Source: Candidatus Opimibacter iunctus (GTDB lineage: Bacteria > Bacteroidota > Bacteroidia > Chitinophagales > Saprospiraceae). From it: DNA of 64,000 nt. The notes under the pieces are model-generated. The model searched no databases and was not told where the DNA came from. It saw only the letters and a list, made by a program, of their open reading frames with translations. The position numbers and the translations under genes are program-made. Each line of letters starts with the position of its first letter. Position 1 is the first letter of the stretch. The stretch lies in assembly GCA_016716665.1 (NCBI GenBank), contig JADJVH010000003.1, positions 248,001-312,000 of the forward strand, read 5' to 3'. Shown here piece after piece: positions 8,565-18,488 of the stretch.

Positions 8565-10394
8565 ATGAGCTTTCGATTCCTTCTTCCACTCTTCTTAGTC
8601 CTGATGACCCTCGAGGCCATTGGCCAGAACTCAAAGCTGGCAGATCAGTACTATCTCGAAGGAGAATATCAAAAGGCAGGCGATCTCTACCTCAAGCTCC
8701 ATGAGACCGCTAAGAAGAACAACAACTTTATCTATTTCAACAAATACATAGAGTGCCTTCTCGCCATGCAGGCCTATGACCAGGCGGAGAAAGAGATCAA
8801 GGACCAGATGAAAGCCCAGCCGGATGACTTCAGCATGCTCGTCACGCTCGGTAATGTGCAAGAGCGCATAGGCAACTATGAAGAGGCCCAGGCTTCGTAC
8901 AAACTGGCCATTGAAAAACTACCAGCCAAAATGGATGCGATCACCCGACTAGGTAATGCATTCCTCAGTCAGGCGAAATATGATGAAGCAATCGAAACCT
9001 ACGAGAAAGGAGAAAAACTCCTGGAGAAACCAGGCATCTTCTCCTATCAGCTCGCTGACCTCTACAAGCGAAACGGCGACATCGCGAAGATGATCGAGCA
9101 ATATCTATACTCCCTGCAATCAAGCCCTGATCGCCTCGAGAGTATCCAGAATATGCTGCAACGCTCACTCAAGCCCGCAGACTATCAGGAACTGCTATCC
9201 CAACTCTATGTCTTCATCCAGGACTATCCTGAGACGGATTATTTTCCTGAAATGCTGGCCTGGACCTTTATGCAGCAGAAGGATTACAGCAAGGCCATGC
9301 GCCAGGCCAAAGCCCTCGACAAGCGCATGGGAGAAAATGGCCTTAGGGTATATCGTCTGGCACAGATTGCTGCCAACGATAAGGATTATGTCACCGCCAT
9401 CGATGGCTTTGAATATATCCTGACCACCCAAAGCCCCGGCTCTCCTTATTTCCTTGAAGCCAAGCGCGCAAGCCTGCAGACCAAGCGCCGCCAGATCACA
9501 GACAACTACAGCTATACTACTGAGCAACTCAGAGGGCTGGAAACAGAATACCAGGCCTGCCTTGATGCATATGGCATCCATGCGGGGACCGCACAGATTG
9601 TATCAGAATATGCCATGCTCGAGGCCTTGTATATCAATGATCTGCCTAAGGCCATTTCACTCCTCGAACAGGTCGTCAACCTGCCGGGGATCAATAACTA
9701 TGTGCAAGCATACTCCAAGCTTGATCTCGGTGACTACTACCTGATGTCAGGCGAAGTGTGGGAATCGACGCTGCTCTATTCACAGGTAGACAAAGCTTTT
9801 GTCGAAGACCTGATCGGCCAGGACGCGCGATTTAGAAATGCGAGGCTATCGTATTACAATGGCGATTTCGAATGGGCACAGGCGCAGTTTGATATCCTCA
9901 AGACCTCTACCTCCAAACTGATCTCCAACGATGCCCTTGACATGAGCATATTTATCATGGACAACCTCGGTTTGGACAGCAACACACATGCCCTGAGTGA
10001 ATATGCGCAGGCAGAGCTCCTGATTTTTCAAAATAAGCTGGACGAAGCCATTGAAAAACTAAACATCCTTGGCAATATCTATTCCGAGCATGGCCTGAAG
10101 GATGACATCCTCTACCTCGAAGCCAGGCTCTATGAAAAGAAAAGGGACTACCTGAAAGCGGAAACCCTCTACCAGGAAATCATAGAAAAATTTCCGGAGG
10201 AAATCCGCGCGGACAATGCCCTCTACAACCAGGCCCAACTGTACGAGCATCAACTCAATGACAAGGAGAAAGCCAAAGCCTGCTATGAAAAACTCTTCCT
10301 GGAATATACCGACAGTACTTTCTCCATAGATGCCAGGAAGCGATACCGCGAGCTGCGCGGAGACTTTGAGGAGGAGCAGGGGCAGGTGCAGTGA
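8565..10394 (+). CDS. Secreted tetratricopeptide repeat protein
   Basis: About 609 residues, almost entirely TPR helices. The chosen methionine opens a signal peptide MSFRFLLPLFLVLM ending AIGQ; the longer frame from 8439 runs through a terminator and has no signal, so it is rejected. TPR-like units include YYLEGEYQKAGDLYLKL, GNYEEAQASYKLAIEKLP and AKYDEAIETYEKGEKLLE; the end (DNALYNQAQLYEHQLND) resembles YbgF/BamD-type TPRs that sense chain-like partners. Likely a periplasmic scaffold. The C-terminus (EEEQGQVQ) runs into the repeat phrase that follows. Confidence 0.85.
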   Translation: MSFRFLLPLFLVLMTLEAIGQNSKLADQYYLEGEYQKAGDLYLKLHETAKKNNNFIYFNKYIECLLAMQAYDQAEKEIKDQMKAQPDDFSMLVTLGNVQERIGNYEEAQASYKLAIEKLPAKMDAITRLGNAFLSQAKYDEAIETYEKGEKLLEKPGIFSYQLADLYKRNGDIAKMIEQYLYSLQSSPDRLESIQNMLQRSLKPADYQELLSQLYVFIQDYPETDYFPEMLAWTFMQQKDYSKAMRQAKALDKRMGENGLRVYRLAQIAANDKDYVTAIDGFEYILTTQSPGSPYFLEAKRASLQTKRRQITDNYSYTTEQLRGLETEYQACLDAYGIHAGTAQIVSEYAMLEALYINDLPKAISLLEQVVNLPGINNYVQAYSKLDLGDYYLMSGEVWESTLLYSQVDKAFVEDLIGQDARFRNARLSYYNGDFEWAQAQFDILKTSTSKLISNDALDMSIFIMDNLGLDSNTHALSEYAQAELLIFQNKLDEAIEKLNILGNIYSEHGLKDDILYLEARLYEKKRDYLKAETLYQEIIEKFPEEIRADNALYNQAQLYEHQLNDKEKAKACYEKLFLEYTDSTFSIDARKRYRELRGDFEEEQGQVQ

Positions 10395-10772
10395 AGAGCA
10401 GAGAGCATAGGGCATAGGGCAAGTTCAGCCCCGTAGGGGCTCAAGGTCGGTAGCAAAAAAATACAAAAAAACATTCGTGCCCCATCGGGGCACCAGCGGA
10501 CTCGATGGTGACTGTATCTATCTGGAGAAATGCTGTTGGAGTCGAGACAGATGGCGAAGCAATCATGTTGTGCCCCGATGGGGCACGAATAATACATCTG
10601 TGTTTTTGCTACCGACCTATTGCCCCGATGGGGCAAACATTTATGAGAAGGAACTCACTCTCACGATTCACGAATTACGAATTACAATTCACGAATTACG
10701 CCCACACTCACACCTCTCACGTTCTCACGGTCTCACGATCTCACGATCTCACGATCTCACGGTCTCACGGTC
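10395..10772. other. Intergenic region built from repeats
   Basis: No gene seen. It contains 7-bp phrases (gcatagg), two copies of the bipartite GCCCC palindrome element, GAATTACGAATTAC-type repeats and an octamer array that reaches into the next gene's stop codon. Confidence 0.8.
10428..10636. repeat. Two bipartite palindromic elements, inverted to each other
   Basis: Copy 1 (10428-10493): gccccgtaggggc, GGTCGGTAGCAA, then gtgccccatcggggcac. Copy 2 (10570-10636) reads the same on the opposite strand, with palindromes at 10570-10586 and 10620-10636 flanking TTGCTACCGACC. A third copy is at 39949-40015. The conserved core between two palindromes resembles a REP/BIME-type element. Confidence 0.85.
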
Positions 10773-10778
10773 TCACAT
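10715..10778. repeat. Eight tandem octamers TCTCACGR
   Basis: Eight exact 8-bp units: one ending GT, then two kinds ending GG or GA, the last ending AT. The final unit contains the stop codon of the response regulator (10773-10775, minus strand). The same octamer family occurs at 19738-19769, about 21311-21335 and about 26970-26988. Confidence 0.9.
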
Positions 10779-11492
10779 GTCCACCTGATCCTTCTCGACC
10801 AGCCGGAATCCATTGCCATGGATATTCATGATCTGGAGGTTGGGGTCCTTGCCTAGATATTTCCTAAGCTTGGTGACGAAGACATCCATGGACCTTGCGG
10901 TAAAATAATTGTCTTCTCCCCAGATTTTGGCGAGTGCTTCAGCGCGGGTGAGGACATCATTCTTGTGCTGGCAAAACATCTTGAGCAGATGCGCTTCCTT
11001 AGGGGATAATTTTTCTCTTTCATTTCCGCTTCCTCCTTGCCAGGTCAGGATACGCAAGGGGTAGTTGAAGATATATTCTCCGATCTGGTATTCCTTGACA
11101 TCGTCTTCCTTTTCGACTCCCTTGTGGACACGTCGTAATATAGCCTGGATGCGGAGGAGTAATTCTTCTGAATTAAATGGCTTGGCCAGGTAATCATCAG
11201 CACCGATCTTGAAACCCTCCAGGATATCTTCCTTGAGGTTCTTGGCGGTCAGGAAGATGATCGGCATCTCCTTATCTTTTTCACGCACTTCACGGGCGAG
11301 GGTGAACCCATCCTTTCGCGGCATCATCACGTCAAAGATGCAGAGGTCAAAACTCCCTTTCCTGTAGGTTTCGAGGCCCAGGACGCCATCTGCAGCGAGC
11401 GTGACATCATATTCATTCATCTCCAGGTATGATTTCAATACATCCCCAAAGTTCTGATCATCCTCTACTAAAAGTATTCTGCTTGCCGACAT
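10773..11492 (-). CDS. OmpR-family response regulator (RprY-like)
   Basis: 239 residues. The receiver domain has E10/D11/D12, phosphoacceptor D54 (LCIFDVMMPRKDG) and DYLAKPF; the winged-helix domain has LSPKEAHLLKMF, ITKL-like VFVTKLRKYLGKD and GNGFRLV. It lies 47 bp downstream of its kinase in the order kinase-regulator seen for Bacteroides RprX/RprY-like pairs. Its stop codon lies inside a tandem octamer array. Target genes are not evident. Confidence 0.9.
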   Translation of the reverse strand: MSASRILLVEDDQNFGDVLKSYLEMNEYDVTLAADGVLGLETYRKGSFDLCIFDVMMPRKDGFTLAREVREKDKEMPIIFLTAKNLKEDILEGFKIGADDYLAKPFNSEELLLRIQAILRRVHKGVEKEDDVKEYQIGEYIFNYPLRILTWQGGSGNEREKLSPKEAHLLKMFCQHKNDVLTRAEALAKIWGEDNYFTARSMDVFVTKLRKYLGKDPNLQIMNIHGNGFRLVEKDQVDM

Positions 11493-11539
11493 ACGTTAAA
11501 TGATTTTCGAATTCACAATCAAACGGGGGTTATGCCATG

Positions 11540-13069
11540 TCATTTTGTGCCCTTTTGCTGAGCAGGAAGATGCAGGGTAAACTTACTTCCCTTTCCAGGC
11601 TCACTCTTTACTTCGATACTCCCCTGGTGCGCTGAAGCAATCGCCTTGACGTAGCTCAGCCCTAGTCCAAATCCCTTCACATTATGGACATTCCCGGTAT
11701 GCACCCTGTAGAATTTATCAAAGATATGCTTTTGATCTTCTTTGGTCATACCTATTCCCTTGTCTTCCACCATGATTTCAATTCCGGTCCCGCGATTGCA
11801 GGTGCTGATCCTGATTTCCGGGGCATGTTCTGAATATTTATTTGCGTTGTCCAAGAGGTTGTAGATCACATTGGAAAGGTGCGTCTGGTCCCCTTCAATG
11901 ACTGGCTGACCTGCCTCCAGATGAATACCAATCTGTCCCTGTCGCTGCTGCACTTGCAGGCTCAGGTGCTCGACCGCCTGCCGGATGACCTCATGCATAT
12001 CCACCTGTGTGAGTCTCAATTCAAAGTCCCGCTTATCAATCTGAGCCATCTGCAATACCTTCTCCACCTGTTGCAGCATCCGTTTGTTCTCCTGGCGGAT
12101 GATCCCGACAAAACGGTTGATCTTACCTTCATCGCTGATCACCTTTGGACTCGCGATCGAGTCAGCGGCAAGGGAGATGGTCGCAATCGGAGTTTTAAAT
12201 TCATGCGTCATGTTGTTGATGAAATCGGTCTTCATCTCTGACACTTTCTTTTGCCGGAGGATCACATAGATCGTGTAGCTGAAACAAAACAGGATGAGCG
12301 TGGTAAACAAGATCGCTGCCAGCATGGTGGGCAACAAGGAATACCACAACCAACCTTTCTTATTTGGAAAATGGAGCTTGAGCCATCCCGGGGAGTTCTT
12401 GAGATCACTCCGGTACAGTGCTACCTGGTACTTGGAATTGAACAGGCTTCTTGATTCAGGATTGTCCACATGGCTGGCCTCGGATTCATCCATATTGCCG
12501 ACCACATAGTTGCCATTGATGATGATAAAGTTGGTATCCACTGACTGTATCACTCCATATTGGTATGGCAGATTGATTCCCCGGTTTTCCAGTTCTTCCT
12601 GGATAAACTGTGTTAGTTTCTTCGGATCGATCCGCTCTGAAATATCCGGTGGATTGTACCGACGCTGCTCATCCAGGATCTCCCAATAGGTACTCTGGCG
12701 ACGCCAGTTGTCCATAGGATCAAGCAGCGACCTGAGCTTATCAGAAGAATAAAGGCTGTCATTGAGCGCCTCCATATTGATCTTCATCTCCTCGCTGAGC
12801 ATCCCTGACTCTTCCACAAACTCTGCAATCTCCTTCTGAACCATCAGGGATGGAGCCTGGTTGAGGGTGTTAAGGATTTCGAGCGGAGCCTTGGCTTCAA
12901 TGGCCGTGAGCCGCTCTTCCACCTGGTTGAGCGCCTCGATGACATTGGTATCAAACCGCGATTCCTGCTGCTTCATCGACCAGTTGAACCAGTAGACCTG
13001 GATCAGGCTTGATCCAAGTAGTCCAATAGTCATCAGGATGATGATCAGCCAGATTGCTCTTTTACTCAT
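11540..13069 (-). CDS. Sensor histidine kinase (RprX-like)
   Basis: About 509 residues from the chosen start (MSKRAIWLIIILMTIG). Two membrane segments (about 5-27 and 245-270) bracket a periplasmic sensor region of about 215 residues. The cytoplasmic part has HisKA box NMTHEFKTPIATI, N box NLLDNANKY, G1 DKGIGM and G2 GLGLSYVKAI. A longer frame begins at 13111, but a TAATTTTG -7 element (13081-13088) lies within it and would place the transcript start a few bases before 13069. Cotranscribed with the regulator downstream. Confidence 0.9.
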   Translation of the reverse strand: MSKRAIWLIIILMTIGLLGSSLIQVYWFNWSMKQQESRFDTNVIEALNQVEERLTAIEAKAPLEILNTLNQAPSLMVQKEIAEFVEESGMLSEEMKINMEALNDSLYSSDKLRSLLDPMDNWRRQSTYWEILDEQRRYNPPDISERIDPKKLTQFIQEELENRGINLPYQYGVIQSVDTNFIIINGNYVVGNMDESEASHVDNPESRSLFNSKYQVALYRSDLKNSPGWLKLHFPNKKGWLWYSLLPTMLAAILFTTLILFCFSYTIYVILRQKKVSEMKTDFINNMTHEFKTPIATISLAADSIASPKVISDEGKINRFVGIIRQENKRMLQQVEKVLQMAQIDKRDFELRLTQVDMHEVIRQAVEHLSLQVQQRQGQIGIHLEAGQPVIEGDQTHLSNVIYNLLDNANKYSEHAPEIRISTCNRGTGIEIMVEDKGIGMTKEDQKHIFDKFYRVHTGNVHNVKGFGLGLSYVKAIASAHQGSIEVKSEPGKGSKFTLHLPAQQKGTK

Positions 13070-13080
13070 ATAGGAATGAA

Positions 13081-13088
13081 CAAAATTA
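13081..13088 (-). promoter_or_regulatory. -7 promoter element for the kinase-regulator operon
   Basis: Read on the minus strand this is TAATTTTG, an exact TAnnTTTG, about 12 bp before the start codon at 13069. No clear TTG was found at the expected -33 distance. Confidence 0.45.
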
Positions 13089-13149
13089 CACCCCTTGAGG
13101 GTTCGATGCACGGTTTTAAGGAAGTATTAACCAAAGGAGTAAATGTTCT

Positions 13150-13250
13150 GGTCCCTGAGCTTGTCGAAGGGGGGAAGCCTTTTCGCTGAGCCCTTGGCTC
13201 AGCTGGAAAATATTTGTCATTTAGTCACCCTTCGACAAGCTCAGGGACCA
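13150..13250. repeat. Inverted pair of the cccttcgacaagctcaggga repeat
   Basis: One copy on the minus strand (about 13152-13172) and one on the plus strand (about 13227-13247) face each other, leaving a roughly 55-bp loop. A third single copy lies at about 6862-6881. The pair could fold into a stem between the fusion gene and the kinase gene. Confidence 0.75.
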
Positions 13251-13285
13251 AATGGCATTCATAAAGCGGGAATCCAGATCGAATT

Positions 13286-16200
13286 TTAAAGTGCTTTGAT
13301 CTTTATATTCCGATACCACACTTTATTCCCATGATCCTGTAGTGCAATCTTTCCTTTGGTGGCCTGGCCAAAGCCCTTCATGTCTTTAAACTTGGATGCC
13401 TTGATCATTTCATTCCACTTGTCGGTATACATTTCATACTCGACCACTTTCACTCCGTTGAGCCAGTGCTCCACCTTCCCTTTGTTTTTGATGAGGCGCA
13501 CCTTGTTCCACTCTCCTGCTGGCTTGACGGTGACATACTTGCACTCGATCATGTCATACAAGTCACCGGCGCGATGGGTCACAAACCTGGTATCAGGGTG
13601 GCATGAATTGTCTAGCACCTGCATCTCTGGGCCGGTCTGCCATGGCCATTCAAAATCTTTTGATTCTACCACATTATAGATGATACCACTATTGCCACAA
13701 GGAGAGATTTTCCATTCCAGGTCGAGTTCAAAGTTTTCATAATCATCATCGATCAGGATATCTCCGCCATCCGGGGCCTGCCAGTTGCCATCAGGATTGA
13801 CACGCGCATCCAGGGTCAGGGCAGCGTCTTCTACAATCCAGCTTTTCCCGATCGTGGTCTTATTGAAATTGTGCCAGCCATTTGTTGTTGCACCATCAAA
13901 CAATAATTTCCACCCAGCGCTTTTTTCGGATGCAGTAAGTGTATTCAACTTGAATTCTGGTTTAGCAGCAACATTCACTGGCGCATCAGAAGGAATCTGA
14001 TTCATAGTATACCATGCTTCAGTAGACCAGAGTGGAAGTCCTGTATCACTGATGTATGCATCATTCATGTGGATGTATACCACATGCCCTGCTTTCATCC
14101 CTTCAAGCTTCAATGATACTTTCCTGCGATCTTCAGATACCGATGCAGCAAGTACTTTCAAAGCTACATTATCCACTTTAGGTCCACCATAGGCGGCTGT
14201 TGGTACATATCTCCATTGACGCACTTCCCAATCCGGTATTTCCCAGCCATCACCTTCGCGAAGTGGTTCTGTAAATTCGATTTCAACACCATCACTCTTC
14301 GCTCTCACGGCGAGCATTTCAAAAGTTGGCTTGCCGTTATATTTCAACCGCTGTAATCCATACCACAACTTACCGGTTTGTTGCCAGTTGCCGGGATTGC
14401 CTACTCCACCTACATAGAGTGCACCATCAGGGCCCCAGACACTTCTGTTGATCCCTGCTTCCAGGCCTTGAATAAACCGGAAGACAACACCCTGGTATTC
14501 GCCATTGACTTTTTCTACAAAGACTCTCTTGATTCCACCATGGGTCACTTCGCCATGGATCATCTGTCCTTTATAAGGCCCATCATTGATAGCCAGTGGG
14601 GTCGATGGTGAATTGCCGATTTCATCCTGGGGAAGCCATACTACCGGTGGTTTATCTTTCAATGCGACGGTGCCTGCAGAATCCACCGCCCTGCATCCAA
14701 AAAATGCATCTTGCGTGACGTGAAGGATTTTACTGCTCGGCAACCAGTCGCCCTGATTGTCTGCAACAAACACTTCACCATCTACACCGATACCTATACC
14801 ATTGGGAGTCCTTAACCCTCCTGCGACATAACTGAGTTCGCCCGATGGCATATCAAATTTTACAACCCTGCCACGGCTTGCTAACTGCGCCAGCCCTGAT
14901 GCGCCTCCTGGTTGAATGGCAATCGCAAGCGTCGCATACAAGTCCCCATTTTTTTCTGCAAGGCCAAATCCAAATTCATGAAAATTAGCAGACGCAGGCC
15001 AGCTGTTATTGACACATTGATACTCATCGATGATCTGGTCACCATCTGTATCTACGAGACGGGTCAGCTCCTGCTTTTGCATCACATAGATAGTGTCATG
15101 GATTACCTTCAGTCCAAGTGGTTCGGCAAGTCCGGATGCGATTTGTTTAACTTTTATCTTGGTTGGATCTCCAGAAGAAACATTGGACAAAAGATATACA
15201 GCGCCGGAAGGATCCCACACGCTGATGGCCAAAGATCCATCCGACATAAAATCCATTCCACCGACTTTGGGAAGGAAATCATTTGGCCTGGCCTGGGAGA
15301 GATCATACGAAGGATGCACATCCACCAATGGAGATTTGTCCCCTGGTATGATTTTACCCAATGCCATGGAAAGTGATTTTCCTTTCAGGAGCGAATGATC
15401 ATCTCCTGAATGTAGCAATACATCAGATGGCAACCCGGACCATTCCCCCCCACCATCAGGTTTCCATTCAAACGACAGGTATCTTCCTCCTTTACCTTGC
15501 AGATATTCGATGACGAGTGGATGGTAGCCCGGAGATAGTACCACCATTGCTTCTTTTGATTCTGTGCCATGCATGCCATCGTTGTCGAGGATGACTTTGC
15601 CATCCACCGATACACGTGAACCGTCATCACTCAATACGCGTAAGGCAGCAGTAGTTTCTTTTTCGGTATAGATATATCCTCTTGCCGTCATGACAAAATC
15701 CTCATCGAGTCCACCAAACTCTGTCGCGTCAATGCCCTGGAAATCCAAGACAATGCCAGCCTGGTCGCCTCGCTTTGAAGCAGGGAAGCCCGGCAGTTTC
15801 TGATATTGTGTCTGGTGTGTCCAGGCCTCCACGATCAGACCAGGCAACGGATTCTTTATTTCCTTTAACCCTCCGGTGAGCGGGATACCTGCTACATCTG
15901 CAGCCCCTTTCTGTCCCGAGTCTGTTGTGTCCAGCCTGAGAATATATCTGACCATTTCCATGGCATCTGCTACCGGCAATTCAGGATGGGCACTCATCGC
16001 CTGTGATCCCCATATACCTGAACCTCCTGCCTTCACTTTGTTGGCCAATGCTGTGACTGTTTCTTCATTCCACGGATATCGCTCTGCGACCTGCCTGTAC
16101 GCCGGACCGATGGTCTGCACTTTTTCATTGTGGCATGTCTTGCAATCATTCTTTGCGATCAGTCGTTGTCCCAGAGGCAATGTTTCCTCTTCAGCACCGG

Positions 16201-16954
16201 CAGCTTTATTTGGATTGGGGATAGTAGGCTTGTTGATAAAATAAGTACGGAAATAGGTTTCTTCACCTGGCAACAACGTAAGCCTGCCATCCAGTGTAAG
16301 TAATTTCTTTCCTTCTTCTTCCTGTTTGTTTTCGTTGGTGACTTCCCATTGTCCATTGGTTGAAAGATTTTGTGCCAGGGCTATAGAGGATACCTGTTGC
16401 ATGATACGGACGTCATATCCTTTGGGTGCATCTGTGAGACGATACAACCGTTCGAAACCCATCTGTCCGTCCTTTTCCAGAAAATCGGGCTGCTCTTCTA
16501 CCTTGATGATCTTACCATCATTGCAGACGAGATTGTATTTCAGCATTACACGGCCTTTCTTCAGGGCATGGCCGGCATATTTTACTTCTTTCAGGACTTC
16601 CTGTCCATTATTCGTGACACTCCAGGGATGCTTGTATGGATTGACCATCCAGGCATCGCCAATAGAAATCGGTTGTGGTCCGTGTGCATTGTCATACACT
16701 GCTCCCTGAAACTGTACATGTCCCTTCCATACTTTGTACAGTGCACAGCTATCGGTATGATAGGCGGCCCATACATTGTCATGGAGTGCAAGGGTCAGGA
16801 TTCTTGGTTGGGCATCGAGGACCGAACGGGAGACCCATGGCTGATATGGCCTTTCCGGGCCCTGGGCATTATCGCCCTTTTTTGAGCAACCTATGATGAC
16901 CATTAAAAGGCCGGCAATAATGAAAATACGGCTGGCAGGTAGTTGGATTGACAT
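13286..16954 (-). CDS. Multidomain lipoprotein: cytochrome c, PA14, propeller and DUF1080 fusion
   Basis: 1222 residues. The signal peptide ends in lipobox VIIGC (Cys about 23). A cytochrome c domain carries the haem motif CKTCH near residue 271 and a likely Met ligand in GSQAMSAHPEL. A PA14-like beta-sandwich follows (about 380-510, IYTEKETTAALRVLSDDGSR), then a propeller like glucose/sorbosone dehydrogenases (about 540-870, NGIGIGVDGEVFVADNQGDW) and a C-terminal DUF1080/3-keto-disaccharide hydrolase domain (about 1015-1222, WKLLFDGATTNGWHNF, EMQVLDN). The parts occur singly or in pairs in sugar-degrading Bacteroidota and Planctomycetota. A surface-linked carbohydrate oxidation or hydrolysis role is likely; the substrate is unknown. 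Frame intact. Confidence 0.85.
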   Translation of the reverse strand: MSIQLPASRIFIIAGLLMVIIGCSKKGDNAQGPERPYQPWVSRSVLDAQPRILTLALHDNVWAAYHTDSCALYKVWKGHVQFQGAVYDNAHGPQPISIGDAWMVNPYKHPWSVTNNGQEVLKEVKYAGHALKKGRVMLKYNLVCNDGKIIKVEEQPDFLEKDGQMGFERLYRLTDAPKGYDVRIMQQVSSIALAQNLSTNGQWEVTNENKQEEEGKKLLTLDGRLTLLPGEETYFRTYFINKPTIPNPNKAAGAEEETLPLGQRLIAKNDCKTCHNEKVQTIGPAYRQVAERYPWNEETVTALANKVKAGGSGIWGSQAMSAHPELPVADAMEMVRYILRLDTTDSGQKGAADVAGIPLTGGLKEIKNPLPGLIVEAWTHQTQYQKLPGFPASKRGDQAGIVLDFQGIDATEFGGLDEDFVMTARGYIYTEKETTAALRVLSDDGSRVSVDGKVILDNDGMHGTESKEAMVVLSPGYHPLVIEYLQGKGGRYLSFEWKPDGGGEWSGLPSDVLLHSGDDHSLLKGKSLSMALGKIIPGDKSPLVDVHPSYDLSQARPNDFLPKVGGMDFMSDGSLAISVWDPSGAVYLLSNVSSGDPTKIKVKQIASGLAEPLGLKVIHDTIYVMQKQELTRLVDTDGDQIIDEYQCVNNSWPASANFHEFGFGLAEKNGDLYATLAIAIQPGGASGLAQLASRGRVVKFDMPSGELSYVAGGLRTPNGIGIGVDGEVFVADNQGDWLPSSKILHVTQDAFFGCRAVDSAGTVALKDKPPVVWLPQDEIGNSPSTPLAINDGPYKGQMIHGEVTHGGIKRVFVEKVNGEYQGVVFRFIQGLEAGINRSVWGPDGALYVGGVGNPGNWQQTGKLWYGLQRLKYNGKPTFEMLAVRAKSDGVEIEFTEPLREGDGWEIPDWEVRQWRYVPTAAYGGPKVDNVALKVLAASVSEDRRKVSLKLEGMKAGHVVYIHMNDAYISDTGLPLWSTEAWYTMNQIPSDAPVNVAAKPEFKLNTLTASEKSAGWKLLFDGATTNGWHNFNKTTIGKSWIVEDAALTLDARVNPDGNWQAPDGGDILIDDDYENFELDLEWKISPCGNSGIIYNVVESKDFEWPWQTGPEMQVLDNSCHPDTRFVTHRAGDLYDMIECKYVTVKPAGEWNKVRLIKNKGKVEHWLNGVKVVEYEMYTDKWNEMIKASKFKDMKGFGQATKGKIALQDHGNKVWYRNIKIKAL

Positions 16955-17060
16955 GCTATTGATTTTAATGCGATGTCAATAATAGTGAAATTCCAAGGAT
17001 GCCTTGGGTGGAATATATGAAAGGTGTTTTTATCTTCATGCTCCTAAAAATCATTTCCTT

Positions 17061-18076
17061 ATGAAAATTTTGAAATACCTTCTTTACGTAGTAGTCGTTC
17101 TCCTTTTGATCGCCGTTTTATTGGGCATTTTCGGGCCAAAATCATATGATGTTCATCGCACCGCTATTGTAGCCGGTACACCTGAACAGGTCTGGCCTTA
17201 TGTCAGCAACCTGAAGAACATGGCCCTCTGGTCACCCTGGGCTGAAAAGGATACAGCTATGGTCGTGGAATATACAGGCACTGATGGTGCCGTAGGATCT
17301 ACTTCAAGCTGGACTGGCAATAAAGAAGTTGGCAAAGGGTCTCAGACCATTTCCAAACTTGAGCCCAATTCGCTTGCTGAATCTACCCTGCATTTTATGG
17401 AGCCTATGTCTGGTGAGGCCACGGCATATGTCATGCTGAAGGATACTACCGGAGGGACATTTGTGACCTGGGGTCTTAAAGGTGAAAATGGTTTTGTCGG
17501 AAAGATCTTCGGCAGCCTTATGAACATGGATAAGATGATGGCTCCTGACTTTGAGAGGGGCTTAACTAAATTGACCGACCTGGTGGCCAATGCACCAAAG
17601 GCAGAAACATCAGGAATGAAGATTGTGACTGGTGAATATCCTGGTGGCAAATATCTTGGCATAAGGGGTACCACAACCTTCGATAAAATTTCAGCCTTTT
17701 TGCAAAGAACTTTCCTGCCTTATTCCCTGCATTGGAAAAGGCTGGTGGCAAACCAGCAGGTATGCCAACAGGACTATATTATGTCTGGGATATGGAAAAA
17801 TCAACTACCGATCTTGCTGCCGCAGTGGCTTGCACAGGAGATTTCAAGGCACCTGCCGGCATGGAGGTGATCAATCTGCCTGCTGCCAAATCACTCACCA
17901 TCGATTACATGGGTGGCTACAATGGTGTAGCAAAGGCGCATGATGCTATGGACGTCTATATCAAGGAAAACAAACTGGAGCATTTCGCCCCGGTGATTGA
18001 AGAATATATCACCGATCCGGGCACCGAGCCTGATTCCAACAAGTGGCTGACAAGGGTCGTTTACTTCGTAAAGTGA
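17061..18076 (+). CDS. SRPBCC (polyketide cyclase-like)/GyrI-like protein, frameshifted
   Basis: One gene in two frames. The first part has an N-terminal membrane anchor (MKILKYLLYVVVVLLLIAVL) and an SRPBCC ligand-binding fold (about residues 30-190, VWPYVSNLKNMALWSPWAEKD). The second part is GyrI/effector-binding-like (GMPTGLYYVWD, SLTIDYMGGYNGV, HFAPVIEEYI). The frames join at a run of five T (17697-17701); a sixth T restores the reading AFFAKNFPALFPALEKAGG. The architecture is common in Bacteroidota. The substrate is unknown. Start chosen at 17061 because the longer frame lacks a signal or anchor at its beginning. Confidence 0.85.
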
Positions 18077-18117
18077 CCCAGCAAGGAGCAAGGAGCAAGG
18101 GGCAAGGAGAAAATAGC

Positions 18118-18153
18118 AAAGGGGCTTTTAGGGCCCCTTTGTTATTTGTTTTT
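18118..18153 (+). terminator. Rho-independent terminator
   Basis: AAAGGGGC pairs with GCCCCTTT across a 7-nt loop, followed by a T-rich tail. It ends the SRPBCC transcript and follows a 7-bp phrase repeat (gcaagga units, 18081-18108). Confidence 0.8.
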
Positions 18154-18172
18154 ATACTGAAAGTGGTACCAT

Positions 18173-18409
18173 TTATTTAGTCTTTTCCTCAGCAAGTTGC
18201 GCGATTGACTCCAACAGCCTTTGTCTGTTAGCCTCAGACGACATGAGGTAATTGGTTTCGGTCAGGGCATAGTATTCTTTCAGTGACAGGATGACCACTG
18301 CATCATCTGTATTCGTCATTGGGATAATTAGTACTTCAGAAGAGGTGGTGACCAGATTGAAGAAATAGTTGATCCTGTTTCGGAGATTCGATATCGTTAT
18401 ATCCCTCAT
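18173..18409 (-). CDS. YefM/Phd-family antitoxin, no toxin beside it
   Basis: 78 residues from MRDITISNLRNR; in-frame methionines upstream (to 18433) are less likely because YefM proteins begin just before the TISxxR strand. The fold is recognisable from VLIIPMTNTDDAVVILSLKEYYALTET and the C-terminal MSSEANRQRLLESI, the toxin-binding region. YefM normally represses its operon and neutralises a YoeB/RelE toxin encoded next. Here the 95 bp downstream hold a terminator of the opposite gene and phrase repeats, with no toxin frame. An orphan antitoxin. Confidence 0.82.
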   Translation of the reverse strand: MRDITISNLRNRINYFFNLVTTSSEVLIIPMTNTDDAVVILSLKEYYALTETNYLMSSEANRQRLLESIAQLAEEKTK

Positions 18410-18488
18410 GATCATGTACATTATATTATACAATTATACGCCATAATTTATCCTTACAATTGTCGGAGGCCCAATCAATTGGACGACA

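Noticed and set aside
10715..10778. Possible CRISPR-like array
   Set aside because: The units are 8 bp and contiguous with no spacers, and no cas gene is in the window; it is a simple tandem repeat.
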